The notes under the pieces were generated by a model that did not search any database, was not told where the DNA came from, and saw nothing but the letters and a program-made list of their open reading frames with translations. 18,831 nucleotides of DNA from Candolleomyces eurysporus (lineage: Eukaryota > Basidiomycota > Agaricomycetes > Agaricales > Psathyrellaceae). Below are positions 18,633 through 18,831 of this stretch, piece after piece. The position numbers and the translations under genes are program-made. Each line of letters begins with the position of its first letter. The stretch's first letter is position 1. The DNA lies in assembly GCA_027579435.1 (NCBI GenBank), contig JANBPK010001651.1, positions 1 to 18,831 of the forward strand. Direction: 5' to 3'.

Positions 18633-18831
18633 CATGTTCAGTTTGTTTTTCTTTAATTTCTCTTTTATTTACATGAAAATCCTTAAAATTACGCTTGTAG
18701 TTACGAAAGCGAACTTCATAAGTTCGCCACCTGGTTTCAATAGTATTAAAGTATAGCTAGAGGACTACTTAGCTACCGAAAGGACCTGTAGACTCGTCGA
18801 TCAAATCCAAGCACGAGAAGTCACGGAACCA
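18585..18831 (+). other. Foreign tail sequence replacing the hAT 3' end
   Basis: From about 18585 the sequence no longer fits a hAT transposase. It becomes T-rich, then reads CGATCAAATCCAAGCACGAG near the window edge. The segment resembles 10395-10610 in three respects: ACTCGCC, then a T-rich stretch, then CGATCAA[A/G]TCCAAGCACGAGAA at nearly the same distance (about 190 bp). This suggests a shared repeat, perhaps the 5' region of another retroelement, inserted in or joined to the hAT element. It runs off the window. Confidence 0.35.

Noticed and set aside
1..18831. tRNA, rRNA, CRISPR array or prokaryotic operon content
   Set aside because: I found no T-loop plus acceptor-stem pairing, no rRNA-like blocks, no regularly spaced short repeats and no ribosome-binding sites. 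Spliced genes rule out a prokaryotic source.

Overview
Eukaryotic, almost certainly fungal and most likely basidiomycete (agaricomycete-like) repeat-rich DNA. The reasons are: several genes with many short GT-AG introns (about 43-121 nt, most 53-68), a Ty3/gypsy polymerase of the type found in fungi, a multi-exon BED/hAT transposase, and no ribosome-binding sites or operons. I recognise no ordinary host housekeeping gene. The window is a stack of transposable elements. Several N positions and old, decayed copies point to a hard-to-assemble region.

Bases 1-4134 are the 3' half of a Ty3/gypsy retrotransposon. RNase H and integrase (plus strand) run to 2073 with one in-frame stop. A complete five-exon gene then lies on the OPPOSITE strand (2078-3620, own TATA box) between pol and the polypurine tract, followed by a 281-bp LTR (3854-4134). 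Bases 4135 to about 6967 are the 3' end of a second, related gypsy element that has lost its pol. It again carries a five-exon antisense gene (4300-6262, own TATA box), whose product contains six cysteines with the exact Zn(II)2Cys6 spacing, then the same polypurine-tract motif and the start of a different LTR. These two antisense accessory genes are the most interesting content of the window.

Bases 7609-9850 hold three copies of a roughly 500-bp LTR-plus-short-internal unit. Two are tandem on the minus strand and one is inverted. The inverted copy is split by a 671-bp TG...CA solo LTR with a perfect 5-bp target duplication. One tandem copy has lost most of its CpG sites to TpG/CpA relative to its neighbour. 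Bases 9850-14130 are mostly AT-rich decayed sequence with weak repeat traces and a hairpin-bearing GGTA-rich inverted repeat.

Bases 14133-18632 are a hAT DNA transposon: a terminal and subterminal repeat, a candidate small upstream gene with one in-frame stop, and a ten-exon transposase (BED finger, hAT catalytic motifs) whose C-terminal dimerisation part is missing. The last roughly 240 bases are a different sequence that resembles a segment near 10400-10610.
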